Source: Trichomonas vaginalis G3 (Eukaryota > Parabasalia > Trichomonadida > Trichomonadidae). From it: DNA of 64,000 bases. The translations under genes and the position numbers were made by a program. The stretch spans positions 9,578,082 to 9,642,081 of the forward strand of contig NC_067207.1 in NCBI RefSeq assembly GCF_026262505.1. The letters are read 5' to 3'. This document shows positions 10,601-20,700 of the stretch, piece after piece. Numbering within the stretch: position 1 is the stretch's first letter; every line of letters begins with the position of its first letter. The notes beneath the pieces were generated by a model. It did no database searches, was not told where the DNA came from, and saw only the letters and a program-made list of their open reading frames with translations.

Positions 10601-11481
10601 ATGAAGAATAAGAGATGAAGTAAAGAAGTTGTTTGAGTTAAGGTTAAAGTATAAGAAAGAAGGAAACCCCTTACAAGAAATTATAAAACTCATTCTGAAC
10701 AGCATTTATGGCAAAACTATTCTATCTCCTATTGAGTCAAAAATAACCATAGTAAATGACAAAGATGCTATAAGATATGCTATAAGAAATTACAACCATA
10801 TAGTGAAGTTCGAAGGTTTGGATGGTTCAGATAAAACTATTTTCAAGCTAACGAAAAGCATTTGCAGACACTTTAACTTCTGTCCACTTGGTGTTAATAT
10901 TCTCTATGTCAAAACGTATTATGAATGAAGTATTCTGTACTGCAGAGGACATGGGACTTCAAATCTTTTACCAGGATACCGACAGTATGCACTTATATAA
11001 TGAAGACATCCCAAAGCTTGCAGCAGAGTTTAAGAAGAGATATGGTCGCGAACTTATAGGAAAGAACCTTGGTCAATTTCATAGCGACTTTGCAGAAATA
11101 ACACCTGGAAAACAAAGTTTAGCTTATAAAAGTATTTTCTGTGGAAAGAAGACCTACATAGACTTACTCACGAATGATTTAAATGAAGTTGCATTTCACT
11201 GCAGAATGAAAGGCGTGAAGCAAGACGTTCTTGCTTTAACAGCTAATGAAATGTTTCCTGAAGCTATACAATGCTATTACAATGAAGATAAGAACATTCA
11301 CATACCTGTTGGAACATATGACAAAGACTCTGAGTTCAGTTTAATGAAACTTTACAAAGCACTTTATGATGGTCAAGAGATTGCATTCGACTTATGTAAG
11401 TCATGTCAACCTTGCTTTGCTGAAAAGTTCAACTTTTCAATAACGACTAAAACAAGCTTTATTCGTAAGTTGAAGTTCTGA
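7633..11481 (+). pseudogene. Protein-primed family B DNA polymerase region of the Maverick, broken
   Basis: The hallmarks of the pPolB gene of Polintons occur in the expected order. Exonuclease motif I (VFFADFECST) is near 9,420, an exonuclease II-like block (YFHNLSYDINF) near 9,565, palm motif A (DFDTVSLYPS) near 10,220, motif B (ILNSIYGKT) near 10,695 and the catalytic YQDTDSMH near 10,970. The N-terminal 340 residues are charged and would correspond to the terminal-protein or linker part. The enzyme would copy the element from protein-bound ends. The region has several breaks, perhaps six to eight, and is a fossil. Confidence 0.85.
7882..8017 (+). repeat. In-frame 69-bp tandem duplication in the polymerase N-terminal part
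   Basis: Two copies, starting at 7882 and 7951, each encode VPHEVRREMFDITNANVGE plus a few residues. They differ at very few bases, so the duplication is recent. Confidence 0.9.
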
Positions 11482-11502
11482 GGTCATTTATTTTTGTCAG
11501 CA

Positions 11503-11550
11503 ATGAGGTCATGAATGAGGTCATGAATGAGGTCATGAATGAGGTCATTC
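11503..11550 (+). repeat. 13-bp tandem repeat, about four units
   Basis: Repeats of GAATGAGGTCAT just past the polymerase region, between convergent coding regions. The related words GAGGTCATTT and GAGGTCATTCG flank it. Confidence 0.85.
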
Positions 11551-11577
11551 GTGATAAAAATAAAGCTAGCGTAGATT

Positions 11578-12430
11578 TTACAATACTGCGATGGTAGAGT
11601 TTAAGAGTTGTGTTTCAATGTAGAGACAGTCCTTATGGTCTGGAGGCAAGAACACTGGGCAGTTATGGTCATGAGTGGAGAACATGTCTATCCAAAACTC
11701 ACGATTGAAGCCAGTTAATTTATAGTATTTAGGGTTAGGAAGTGGTGAAGTTCTTGTATGACCAATGAACTCATTTTCAACTCCTTTACTTAAGTTTGAA
11801 TATAATATAGCTTGCTTTCTATCCCAAATGCCAGGTGTTACAATCTTTGAAAATTCATTTTTCCTCGGAAGCATTGCATCATAATTGAAAACATTCTTAA
11901 AATCATCACTTGGTTCGAGATTTGAAACCTTATACGTAATGGATTTTTTTCTTTAGCGACTTCATTGAATGGTGAGAAATACAATGAATTGACAGTCATG
12001 AGTTCCATCTTCATTTTCATTAAATTCATAATGAAAGTCTATAAGTTGTGGCTGACTACCTTCTTCTTTCAGTTGTGCAAGAAACTCACGTAAAGGCTGT
12101 AAAGTTTGTACTTCAATGTTGAATTTTTCTCGAACATCTCATTAAATGAAATCATACATTGCAACAATGTTGTATCGTCTTTAAAGTATTTGTATATGTG
12201 AATGTTTTGGGCGCTTAAAGACTGTTCGTCATTTTCTATCTCGACTGAAGTATAAAGTCAACCTTTCTGAAAGCACGTGTTATATACATAGATGTTATGC
12301 CAATGTACTTCTCTTCATTTATGTTCACAATCCAGTCTGTTGGAAACTTAAACGTTACTCTGTTCCCCTTTATTTTGACGTCAGGGTTTTCACTACTGAA
12401 CGCAACAGATAAAGGTATTTGTCTATACAT
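11578..12430 (-). pseudogene. Possible minor capsid (penton-like) region of the Maverick, broken
   Basis: Minus-strand coding remnants over the whole span with a few breaks. The N-terminal stretch (around 12,240-12,430) is beta-rich (IPLSVAFSSEN, VTFKFPTDWIVNI, KYIGITSMYI), like the first strands of the small jelly-roll capsid protein of Polintons. The rest has no motif that I recognise. Assignment rests on this feel and on its place between the polymerase and the capsid-like gene. Confidence 0.4.
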
Positions 12431-12711
12431 TTAGTTCGGATAAAAATAAACCATTTACTCTTTCTTTGCTCAGCTTCTTTAGCTTTTGCTTCAGCTTCTT
12501 CTCTAGCTTTCTTTGCCAGCAAACGTGGGTTCTTTTGTTTCCAGCAGCTAATGCAGCAATGTTTTTCACTAAGTTTTCTCTTTGGTCTCTCTGGCTTTTG
12601 TTCTTGTTTTTGTTCCTTCAGTTCGGATAAAATTTGCTCACGAATTTCTTTCTTCAATGCTTCAACATCTATGACCCCTTGGGTCTTGTCCGTAGGGCTT
12701 GTCTGAGTCAT
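12370..12711 (-). CDS. Maverick hypothetical protein, Lys/Glu-rich
   Basis: About 113 residues. A KKEIREQILSELKEQKQEQ segment and a KKAREEAEAKAKEAEQRK segment predict a coiled coil. A CCISC motif lies between them. It overlaps the end of the minor-capsid-like region in another frame, so the true C-terminus is uncertain. It is divergent from the next plus-strand gene. The function is unknown. Confidence 0.4.
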   Translation of the reverse strand: MTQTSPTDKTQGVIDVEALKKEIREQILSELKEQKQEQKPERPKRKLSEKHCCISCWKQKNPRLLAKKAREEAEAKAKEAEQRKSKWFIFIRTKCIDKYLYLLRSVVKTLTSK

Positions 12712-12753
12712 TTGACTGCAGATAAAAACTAAATTAAAACTAACCGATGTAAA

Positions 12754-13188
12754 ATGAGCTTGTCAAAATCAGAACGAGAGTCTATTATATTAAATGACGC
12801 CAGAGGAATACAACATCCTTTCTATTATGTAAGTCAGAGTAAAGATGGTAAAATATATGTAAGAAAAAGAAAGGTTCCATTAGCGAATGCAGAGAGCGAC
12901 AACATTAAGGTGCATGGCAAGGGCGAAGCCCACGAAGCCCATATAAAACCTTCTGTTCAAACTGAAAAGTCAATAGAACAAGAAGAAAAGAAGCCAGATG
13001 TTCTTTCAATAACGAACCAAGAGCTTATTGCAAAGTTCGTGAATTTCATTGAAAAGCAAACCGAGTCAAAGAACCCTGACCCGCCAGTGAAAGAAGTTGA
13101 GACAAAAGAGAATGTACAGTTCATTGAAAATGTCAAGAAACAACTTCCACCACGAATGCCAAGAAGAAGAGTGAGAATAATGAAGTAA
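12754..13188 (+). CDS. Maverick hypothetical protein, 144 residues
   Basis: A complete frame directly ahead of the capsid-like gene, 27 bases away. It is hydrophilic, with a Lys/Glu-rich second half and a very basic end (MPRRRVRIMK), which suggests nucleic-acid contact or a nuclear signal. No family is recognised. Its place before the capsid gene suggests a virion or assembly role, which is inference. Confidence 0.5.
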   Translation: MSLSKSERESIILNDARGIQHPFYYVSQSKDGKIYVRKRKVPLANAESDNIKVHGKGEAHEAHIKPSVQTEKSIEQEEKKPDVLSITNQELIAKFVNFIEKQTESKNPDPPVKEVETKENVQFIENVKKQLPPRMPRRRVRIMK

Positions 13189-13215
13189 ATAGATATTTTT
13201 ATCTGAAGTAAATAC

Positions 13216-14790
13216 ATGCAGAACGAACAGCTAAACGAATTTACTCCAGCAGAGCATATTCATCAGATTCGCTCATATTTCGATATCATAGACAATGCAG
13301 TTCAAATTGGTGACACTAATAGAAAATATTCTGACGCAAAGATTCCATCACAACCTGGAACTGCTAAAGATAACACATGGGTAACATTCAATCTCTCACC
13401 TCCTGGTGAAAATATGTTGGACCTTTACAATACATTCATTACGTATAAAATGGAAGGTCAATTTATTGTAGATAAAGAAATTGGTTCAGGTTCCAATAAA
13501 ACAAACCCACCAGGATTTTGGATTGGTTTCGATGACGCTTTCTATGCAGTTGCTGGATATCAAATCCTTGCAAATGGTCGTATCGTATATTCTCAAGACA
13601 ACGCAAGAGAAGAAGCATATATAACTTCAAACTCACAAACTACCGAACAAATAAAGAAAGTAGATGTTTTCTCAAAGACTCGACATGAAGATGTATGGAG
13701 TCATTCGGGAACATGCAGAACAGGACAAATTGTTAGTGGTCCAATTACAGCAGGAAAATCATTTGATTTTAAGCTTCGTTTAAGAATTCCTGTTAGAAGA
13801 TTCCTTCCATTAGAAGCTATTCGATTTATTCCAGCTTTTGCAGGAAACATTCAGCTTAAAGTAAAGTTCAGTAGCGACGCCTTACAATGCACATCTATAT
13901 CTGTAAATGATATCATTGTTTTCAATCCAACTCTTAAAGTTGCATTTGCTTCAGATTCAAATCCACCGACAAATAAATTTGTTCCATGGAATGAACCATT
14001 CACTATGATAACGAAGGCAGTAGAAGCTAGTGGAACAGTTACTATTACAACTGTAAACCAGCAACTATTTCGAACAAAGATGGATTTTAATGAATGTTTC
14101 ATTCATCCAAAGTCATTCTCTTTAGACCCTAACATTTATACAGAACTTGTAGAACATTATACAAACGAGGCTTTATGTTTTCCTGTTAAAGTTATGGATT
14201 GGATTCCTATGGACGGTTCATTCTCAAAAAATACAGATAGTTCAAGTGCAACATTTACAGCAGCTTATACGCCTATTAATGTTAAAAGTATTTGGGCACT
14301 ATTTAGAAAGAAAGACAACTATTATGTTAATTTTGAGAACCCTAAGTTTAAATATCTTCAGCTTTCCATGGGAGCTTATGGAAATATGCCTGCAGAACCT
14401 GAAAAATCATATGGACCTGTATTTTATGAAATGGTTGCGAACGCTTGCAATACAAACAATGATATGATAGGATTTAATGAAGATGTTATGAGGTCATTGG
14501 TGGATGATGGTAGTGTGGAACATAAATGGGATAGCTATGACAACACACATTTCTTATGTGGTTTTCCAACAGAAGTGGACTTTTGCTTCCAACAAGGTCA
14601 AACATCTACTGCTCCAATAACATACAAATTGTCTGTTAAAGGACCTATTGAACTAGCAACTGAAAACGTACCAAAGCCACTTATTGGATTTATGAGGGAT
14701 TGTTGCTTTGCCATTCAGGTGCGTGCTAATGGAATCCCAATAATAAGATTAGATGACTATAACTTAGCCACGGACGACAGTGAGGAATAA
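13216..14790 (+). CDS. Probable major capsid protein (double jelly-roll type) of the Maverick
   Basis: A protein of 524 residues that looks whole. It is beta-rich throughout (for example FDFKLRLRIPVRRFLPLEAI and GNIQLKVKFSS), with few cysteines, no signal peptide and no membrane segment, and an acidic end. Length, composition and place after a small basic protein match the major capsid gene described for trichomonad and other Polintons. The family's capsid folds as two jelly rolls and forms hexamers. I assign it on this basis, not on a sequence match I could run. Confidence 0.6.
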   Translation: MQNEQLNEFTPAEHIHQIRSYFDIIDNAVQIGDTNRKYSDAKIPSQPGTAKDNTWVTFNLSPPGENMLDLYNTFITYKMEGQFIVDKEIGSGSNKTNPPGFWIGFDDAFYAVAGYQILANGRIVYSQDNAREEAYITSNSQTTEQIKKVDVFSKTRHEDVWSHSGTCRTGQIVSGPITAGKSFDFKLRLRIPVRRFLPLEAIRFIPAFAGNIQLKVKFSSDALQCTSISVNDIIVFNPTLKVAFASDSNPPTNKFVPWNEPFTMITKAVEASGTVTITTVNQQLFRTKMDFNECFIHPKSFSLDPNIYTELVEHYTNEALCFPVKVMDWIPMDGSFSKNTDSSSATFTAAYTPINVKSIWALFRKKDNYYVNFENPKFKYLQLSMGAYGNMPAEPEKSYGPVFYEMVANACNTNNDMIGFNEDVMRSLVDDGSVEHKWDSYDNTHFLCGFPTEVDFCFQQGQTSTAPITYKLSVKGPIELATENVPKPLIGFMRDCCFAIQVRANGIPIIRLDDYNLATDDSEE

Positions 14791-14820
14791 AGGATGAACG
14801 TTTATTTTTAAAGCTTATAA

Positions 14821-15260
14821 ATGAGTTCTTCATCAAGCTCTCGTGAACCTTCACCATCTATGAAACAAACTTTACCAAACGATTATGGAGCACCTATTGA
14901 ATATTTCTTACGAGCTGCACAATGGCAAAGAGCAGTCTCACCAAGGTTAGGTGTTCCACCAGCTCCTGTCAAAAATAGCATTTGGTCAAGTCCTTATATA
15001 AAATATGGTCTCCCACTAGGTTTGCTAGCTACAGCAGAGCAGTTATGATGTTGAAAAGAAATAAAGCAAATGTTGTAAATAATACTGAAGTAGCTGAAGT
15101 TAAACAAACTCCGACACCATCACAAACAACACCTTCAATGACTCCTGAACCTATGAAAGTACAAACTCCTGTTCAAAAGTCAACTCCTAAACCGACTCCA
15201 ACATTTAAACCAGAACCTACTCCTCAAATAAATCGTAAAACTCCTGCGTTTCCTTACTGA
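14821..15260 (+). pseudogene. Maverick small gene region, Ser- and Pro-rich, possibly broken
   Basis: The start (MSSSSSSREPSPS) follows the capsid-like gene by about 30 bases. A short hydrophobic segment (KYGLPLGLLAT) could be a membrane span. The second half is rich in Pro, Thr and Gln (TPTPSQTTPSMTPEPMK), a disordered tail. The region seems to hold one small gene with about one break. The function is unknown. Confidence 0.4.
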
Positions 15261-15308
15261 AAAAATAACGTTATTTTTATTTAATATTAAAATTTTTATT
15301 TGATTGAA

Positions 15309-15545
15309 ATGACGACTAAAGTCACTGAAGCAATGAAACAAAAGTTTTTGGTAGAATACATTAAATCAGGAGCGGTTCCAGAAGGTTTTTACGTTCATAC
15401 TATGAAGGATGGTAGAGTTCAGTTTAGAAAGATAAAGCAACCATTAGATAGAGAAGGTATATTAAGGAAGATTAAACTTCATGAGGACAACATTGCTGAA
15501 CTTAAGAAGAAGTTAGAAGAGTTGGAGAAAGGAAGAGAGTTATAA
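15309..15545 (+). CDS. Maverick hypothetical protein, 78 residues
   Basis: Starts MTTKVTEAMKQKF. The C-terminal half (KIKLHEDNIAELKKKLEELEK) is a clear short coiled coil with leucine spacing. The central part (YVHTMKDGRVQFRKIKQ) resembles the N-terminal stretch of the 144-residue protein at 12,754 (YYVSQSKDGKIYVRKRKVP), so the two may be related. The function is unknown. Confidence 0.5.
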   Translation: MTTKVTEAMKQKFLVEYIKSGAVPEGFYVHTMKDGRVQFRKIKQPLDREGILRKIKLHEDNIAELKKKLEELEKGREL

Positions 15546-15556
15546 AGCAATGAATT

Positions 15557-15614
15557 CATGAGGTGAAAAAACAGGTGAAAAAAGAGGTGAAATCTCACCA
15601 CTTCACCTAAATTT
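15557..15614. repeat. GGTGA-type intergenic repeat, copy 6
   Basis: GAGGTGAAAAAACAGGTGAA, then AAAAGAGGTGAAATC and CTCACCACTTCACC, followed by an AT-rich tail. It lies between two plus-strand genes, so the repeat is not tied to one gene arrangement. Confidence 0.65.
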
Positions 15615-15705
15615 AAATGGATGTTTTCATACGTGTGAGGGTGGTGATATCATTAATTTTTAAGTTTATTTTTATATTTTACTGAAAATTTTTATTTGGA
15701 TGTAA

Positions 15706-16032
15706 ATGACGAAAACTATTGAGATAACAAACTACAACGGTCATGAGTTCAAGAATTTGTTCTTCGTTCCTCGTGAAAATACATTCTATCAGATACGAGG
15801 GAGAAAGGGTAAAGTTAGTTTGAGCGTTTATGAAGGAATGAAGAATGGAAAGTTTATACAAGCATACGATACAAACGGTAAACGTGTTTCATTAGCTTTG
15901 TCAAAACTTACTAACATTTATTTTGACAGTGACTTTGACTCTGACGATTGGAGCGACAGCAGCGATACTGAAGAATATGAACTATTGTGTGAAGCACAGC
16001 AATGGGAAGAGTTGCAATACTTTTGTAAGTGA
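15706..16032 (+). CDS. Maverick hypothetical protein, 108 residues, acidic
   Basis: The N-terminal half is basic and beta-rich (NLFFVPRENTFYQIRGRKG). The second half is very acidic (DSDFDSDDWSDSSDTEEYE). No family is recognised. The start is preceded by TTTTTATTTGGATGTAAATG, similar to the lead-ins of the two upstream small genes (TTTTTATTTGATTG at 15,300). Confidence 0.45.
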   Translation: MTKTIEITNYNGHEFKNLFFVPRENTFYQIRGRKGKVSLSVYEGMKNGKFIQAYDTNGKRVSLALSKLTNIYFDSDFDSDDWSDSSDTEEYELLCEAQQWEELQYFCK

Positions 16033-16091
16033 GAACGTTTATTTTTACAGTAGTAAGGTGAAGTGGTTGGCGGCTTTATAAATATTTAAGG

Positions 16092-16649
16092 TTAAGTTGG
16101 TGTTGTCGTTTGTGTTGTAAAATTTACGTTAACGGTTTTGTAAAGTGTCAAATTCACAAGTATTGCGTACGGAGGAACGCAGTGCCTCAGTACACGAGAT
16201 ATGTATACTAACTGTATTGCAGTTTTTCCATTCTCCTTTGATGTTGTATAGCCTAAACAAAAGCTATACACAATTAAGTTGTATATTTCGTCACTTTCCC
16301 CTGTGCTGAGAGAGATATTATGCTTTGCTAATAGGATAGCTAATCTGCGAAAAATTCCATCAGCATTAAATTCAACAGAACCTTCCATTTGTGATTCTGT
16401 AGATAATATAAAATTTCGAATATCTTTTTGTTTTGTACTATCAGGGAAACATTCATGAAGCTTCCCATTGCTGATTTCTTTTTTTAGGTGATCATCTCTT
16501 TTTTTAAAGGCGCATCTGAATGAATCTCCATCTTGGGTGGGAACCTGAGCAGTACAACCCATAATCCAATGTTTGGATTTTGCATTATACTCTAATTTTT
16601 CATAAGTCCTTTCATCACCAGGATATTTTTCATATCTGGAATTTGTCAT
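16092..16649 (-). CDS. Hypothetical protein, 185 residues, zinc-finger-like
   Basis: A complete frame. Residues 25-70 contain GCTAQVPTQDGDSFRCAFKK followed by RDDHLKKEISNGKLHEC, a Cys/Cys/His/His-like arrangement that could be a single C2H2-type finger. The remainder is helical and hydrophobic in places (IYNLIVYSFCLGYTTS). It may be a DNA-binding protein of the Maverick's right end or a gene from a different element. It is convergent with the acidic 108-residue gene. No family is recognised. Confidence 0.4.
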   Translation of the reverse strand: MTNSRYEKYPGDERTYEKLEYNAKSKHWIMGCTAQVPTQDGDSFRCAFKKRDDHLKKEISNGKLHECFPDSTKQKDIRNFILSTESQMEGSVEFNADGIFRRLAILLAKHNISLSTGESDEIYNLIVYSFCLGYTTSKENGKTAIQLVYISRVLRHCVPPYAILVNLTLYKTVNVNFTTQTTTPT

Positions 16650-17230
16650 TGCTTATATAAAAATGATTAAATTTGTGTCTTTTTTAATTTTTTACACAAT
16701 ATACTTAAAATACTATTTTCAACATTTTTTTAAAATAAAAATTTTAAAATAATCGCTAAGAAAAAATTCTATTTGTGTTATTGTTACATTCATAACATCA
16801 TCTAGAGTGATATTGTTGCATGCTAAGTTCGGTCAATGATAGAAATTGAGTGGAAATTAATCGTCGAGGAAGTACGATTATGTAAAGTAAAAAATGTTGT
16901 GGGATTTTTAATATTATATATTATTTATATAATAAAATTTTTTGAGTCATTTTAAGAAGCACATATAATTTTTTGAATTTAAAATTAAAGTAGTGTCAAA
17001 CGAATTTATCACTTAATTTAATACTCAGATTTCTTAAAATTAATGAAAAAAGGTTTTCTGAGAACTTTTGAGAATGGTTTTCAAATTCCATTATTGAAAA
17101 TATATAGGTATTGTATGAAATTCAAACTCTATATTTATTAAAATTCTAAATTTTTAATAAAATAACTTTTCAGAGGAATATGATTTTGAATGGTTGATTA
17201 ATAAGTATAAAAATGTCTACGATTTTAAGG
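16650..17230. other. Non-coding, AT-rich spacer
   Basis: No frame longer than about 60 codons. It is AT-rich with no clear repeat. The true right end of the Maverick probably lies in or just before this stretch. Confidence 0.5.
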
Positions 17231-17541
17231 AGGGAATTGTTCCTTATGAGGTATACATCATAACTATATACCTCATAAGGAACAATTCCCTCTTGATAGC
17301 TGGGAAACTTTCTCTGAATAACTTATCATTTGGAGAAAGTTTCCCAGCTATCTATTAGAAACTAAAGGCTGTGAGGCACTAATATATAATCAGTGCCTCA
17401 TAGCCTTTAGTTTCTTATTAAAAACGAGAAAACTTGTTCGAAATGATAAACAATTTCGAACAAGTTTTCTCGTTTTAAGGAGGGAATTGTTCCTTATGAG
17501 GTATACATCATAACTATATACCTCATAAGGAACAATTCCCT
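17231..17541. repeat. Second four-hairpin array (period 250 bp), 1.25 units
   Basis: Five hairpins in a row. H1 17231-17291 has a perfect 25-base stem (AGGGAATTGTTCCTTATGAG and GTATA). H2 17297-17350 has an 18-base stem (TAGCTGGGAAACTTTCTC). H3 17357-17415 has a 24-base stem with one wobble-type mismatch. H4 17421-17476 has a perfect 24-base stem. H5 17481-17541 repeats H1, so the unit length is 250. H3 is homologous to hairpin C of the Maverick array, and the H2-H3 junction matches the B-C junction (CTATCTATTAGAAACTA against CCATATAGAGAACTA). It lies outside recognisable genes. Confidence 0.9.
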
Positions 17542-17695
17542 CTTGATATCCTGGATATTTTTGAATATATTTTTTTAATTAAAGTTCTCAAAAGTATTAT
17601 CAAAAGTGATTTTTTAAAAATATCTCCAATTAATTAACTAATTAAAAGTATTATATTTTTAAAATTAAATAGTTTTTCAATTTTTTTGAAGGAAT
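17542..17695. other. Short AT-rich spacer before the transposon
   Basis: No gene seen. It ends in the 8-base target sequence TGAGATAC (17696-17703) that is repeated after the transposon. Confidence 0.5.
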
Positions 17696-17703
17696 TGAGA
17701 TAC

Positions 17704-20700
17704 AGAGGTAGGGCAACGATAGAAAATTTTTGGAAAAAAAGTTCGGAGATCTTAAACGTATCATATTCCCTGCATGGTTTGGTATCTTCCGCCATGCGTT
17801 GTGCCAAACATATTGACACTTTCCAATAATTAATTTATGGTATGAGTCACAGAGTTAGATTATAAAAAGAAAGTAAATAATTGCAATTAGAAATCATATA
17901 TGTCGGAAATCAAATGTTGATGAGCAGAAACCTTTTACTCATCATAAAAGAGATAAATCACTAAAGATTTGTATACATTAAAATTTGATATTTGGTGCTC
18001 GAAAACTGTCTGATGGGACTCCTCCAAAATGAGCCAATCTATCGCTGAGGACCAAATTAGATGATGTGGATGGTGTATTCTCTAATTCTAACTTAGGAAG
18101 AATGGGAACAAAACGAATGACGACAACAACATGTCAAACATAGATTAAATATCTATGAATCAATAAAGTATACGTGCATTGAAGGTGATAACGATCACTT
18201 GAGGCTTATAACTCTTTGACTAAATTATGCAATAATTAAATATAATCATTTTTATATTTTTATACTGATAGTAATTAATATACTATCCTGCTTAATAAAT
18301 GGTATGATCAAATTTGTTTGAAAATTTAATTATGTATATGAAACTATGTCTTCTATATAAAAATCAAAATTTTCGGACGAACCTAGATTGAAGCTTTATG
18401 AAAATCTATCATTTTTGTTAATTGAGTTAATATGAATCTTTTACATATGTATATATAGCATTGATAGCTTATATAATCATGGTTTATTCCATATTAACAT
18501 ATTTTTTCAGTTAAATTTGTTAATAATATCATGTAACAAATTAATTCAAGATTAGAATGTCTACAAAATGCTAACAAATAAGAACAAATACGATTTCTCG
18601 ACTTAAATTTTAATATGGAGTAGTTTTTCGTTTAAATCTAATTAAAAATGAATAAAAACTTATCTTGTACTATTTTCATTCAAAGATTTTAATAATGTAA
18701 ATCATGCATTTTCATAATTCAGTACAGTTCTTTTTAGAATTAAAGTTGATGAGGGATGATATTTGTGATTTAAAATAAATTTGTTAATGTTCACCTTTTA
18801 TTCATCACCTTGTGGTATGCCCTAAAGCAATAGCATTATCAATTCTGCTGAATTGATCAACTCAAAATTCCAAAAAAAATTCAAAATTTCAAAAATGAAA
18901 TTAAACAATTTGAATTTTCACATGAAAAAATCAATTTCGAAAAAAATTTGGAAAATCAAAGTATTTGATAATTAGTCAAATAATCAATTTACATCGTTTT
19001 TACTCATAAAAAACAACTAATTTTTGATTTTGATATCATATTTGATAAATACTCATTCCAGAGTTGACGTAATGTATTAATTATTGTTAGAGATATTGCT
19101 TTCGCAGCAAAATTCTTATTTCATGAAAGAAAAAAAAAATGATTTTATTCCAACAAAAACAAGTAAACAGATGAATGGAAACGTACTATATTTTCATAAA
19201 TGTAGTAATCAGCGTGTCAGCTTTTGTTTATCATGTTCGAGTCAAAATGTATTAACTTGTAATAAGAAATATTCGAAGATTATATGAAGTATTGAGCATT
19301 CTTTGTAGAAATATTTGTAATTCATTACTAACATATATAATAAAGTTGTTTTTTTTCCTTATTGCAATAATTTTGTCTGATTTTAATAACTTTTCATGTA
19401 TACGAGTTGTGTGAATATGCATCATAATATGCGTAAATATACTTATTTGCGACGAATAATGTGGTTGCATAATGGAGGTGCTAAATTTTGATTTTTAATA
19501 TGGGGCTTTGGTATGTATAATCATGTTCTTATCTCAACGTAGGAGTATTGGTGCAATATGATTAAAATTTACGAGGTTGATCTTAAATTGAATAATTCTG
19601 GAGTATAAATCACAATGCAGCTAATTCTATGTTAAAGATAGATACAGATTGTAGTAATCAATTAGGGAGTACAAATTCATTCTTTCATTTCTGTCGTATT
19701 GAGCAGAAAGGAAGAGATCATAACCCTAGGAAAAAAAGCCCAAATTTGTCACTTTTCATAGTACGTGAAACTCAATTCGCTCGGCGAATGCCGAGCACAC
19801 GTACTCATCATTCAACATAATATTCTCATTCTTTGGTTATTATAGTGCCAGACAACACAAGATTTCAAAGAATTACTTGAGTTTTCAATTAATCTTAATC
19901 CGATTTTAGATTTATCGAGAACTCCATCATCACAATCACATATTTCAGTGCGGTAACTACAATTATCCATATACAGAAGGAAGTTCTTTTCGAACAACTC
20001 ATTTGGAGTCTGTTTTGGAAAGAACTTCTTTCTGTCCGACTTAATTTCATAGTTCCTGATCAACCAAAAGACAGAAACCACACACTATCTACTTAGGAAA
20101 GGAGTTCTTTCTAAATCTTCCTTAAATTGAGATTTTACGAGAGATAACCCTTCTATTGCACTTAAATGGGAGGCTTCGAAAGATGAATCGTTTTATTCAT
20201 ACAACTTTAAATCTCGAACACATTTAGAGAATGAGTATATCATTTTATTCTTGTTTTGAGTTTATTCTGATTCAAAATTGCAGTGAAAACAGAAGTTCAC
20301 ACATCATATCTGAATGTGAGCTCATCTATACTTATACGATCTCAATATCTCCACTCTAAGCATAAGAGGTGAAGTTATATAAAAATTATCAGATGCGTTG
20401 AAGTCTCAAAAGAATTGCCTGAATGCTTGTTTCATATTTGTCCAAGTAGTTTCAATGAATAAATGTATTGTTTTTTATAATTTCGATTTATTTTTAGAAA
20501 ATATTCAATATAAACCTTTATTGTGTTATTTACATCTCATAAATTCTCTGTCTAAATCATATAAAAGCGCGTTTTACCCCTATGAATCAAGAAATTCATT
20601 CAATATTCATGGTATATTTATTAAATTTATACGATTTACTAATAATCAATATTATATCCTCATAAATAGCAATATATTTTGGTAATCTATGATAATCATA

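Larger units (their letters stand above)
1..16650. mobile_element. Maverick/Polinton element, partial, partly broken
   Basis: A large virus-like DNA transposon, cut by the left window edge. Recognisable parts are a retroviral-type integrase, a protein-primed family B DNA polymerase region, a capsid-like gene that looks whole, a KilA-N protein and a phage-type fibre gene; this combination is diagnostic of Mavericks/Polintons, which are abundant in trichomonads. Genes lie on both strands and are tightly packed. Some genes look whole; the fibre, integrase, polymerase and minor-capsid-like regions are broken, with on the order of ten to fifteen breaks overall. Clean reading over long stretches suggests a fairly recent insertion. 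I did not find the packaging ATPase or the cysteine protease, which may lie left of the window. The terminal repeat was not identified, so the right boundary (between about 16,032 and 16,650) is an estimate. Confidence 0.85.

Noticed and set aside
19084-20685. Short frames in the 3.3-kb transposon as genes
   Set aside because: They are conserved in the second copy only because the whole element is; none shows transposase motifs or coding bias.
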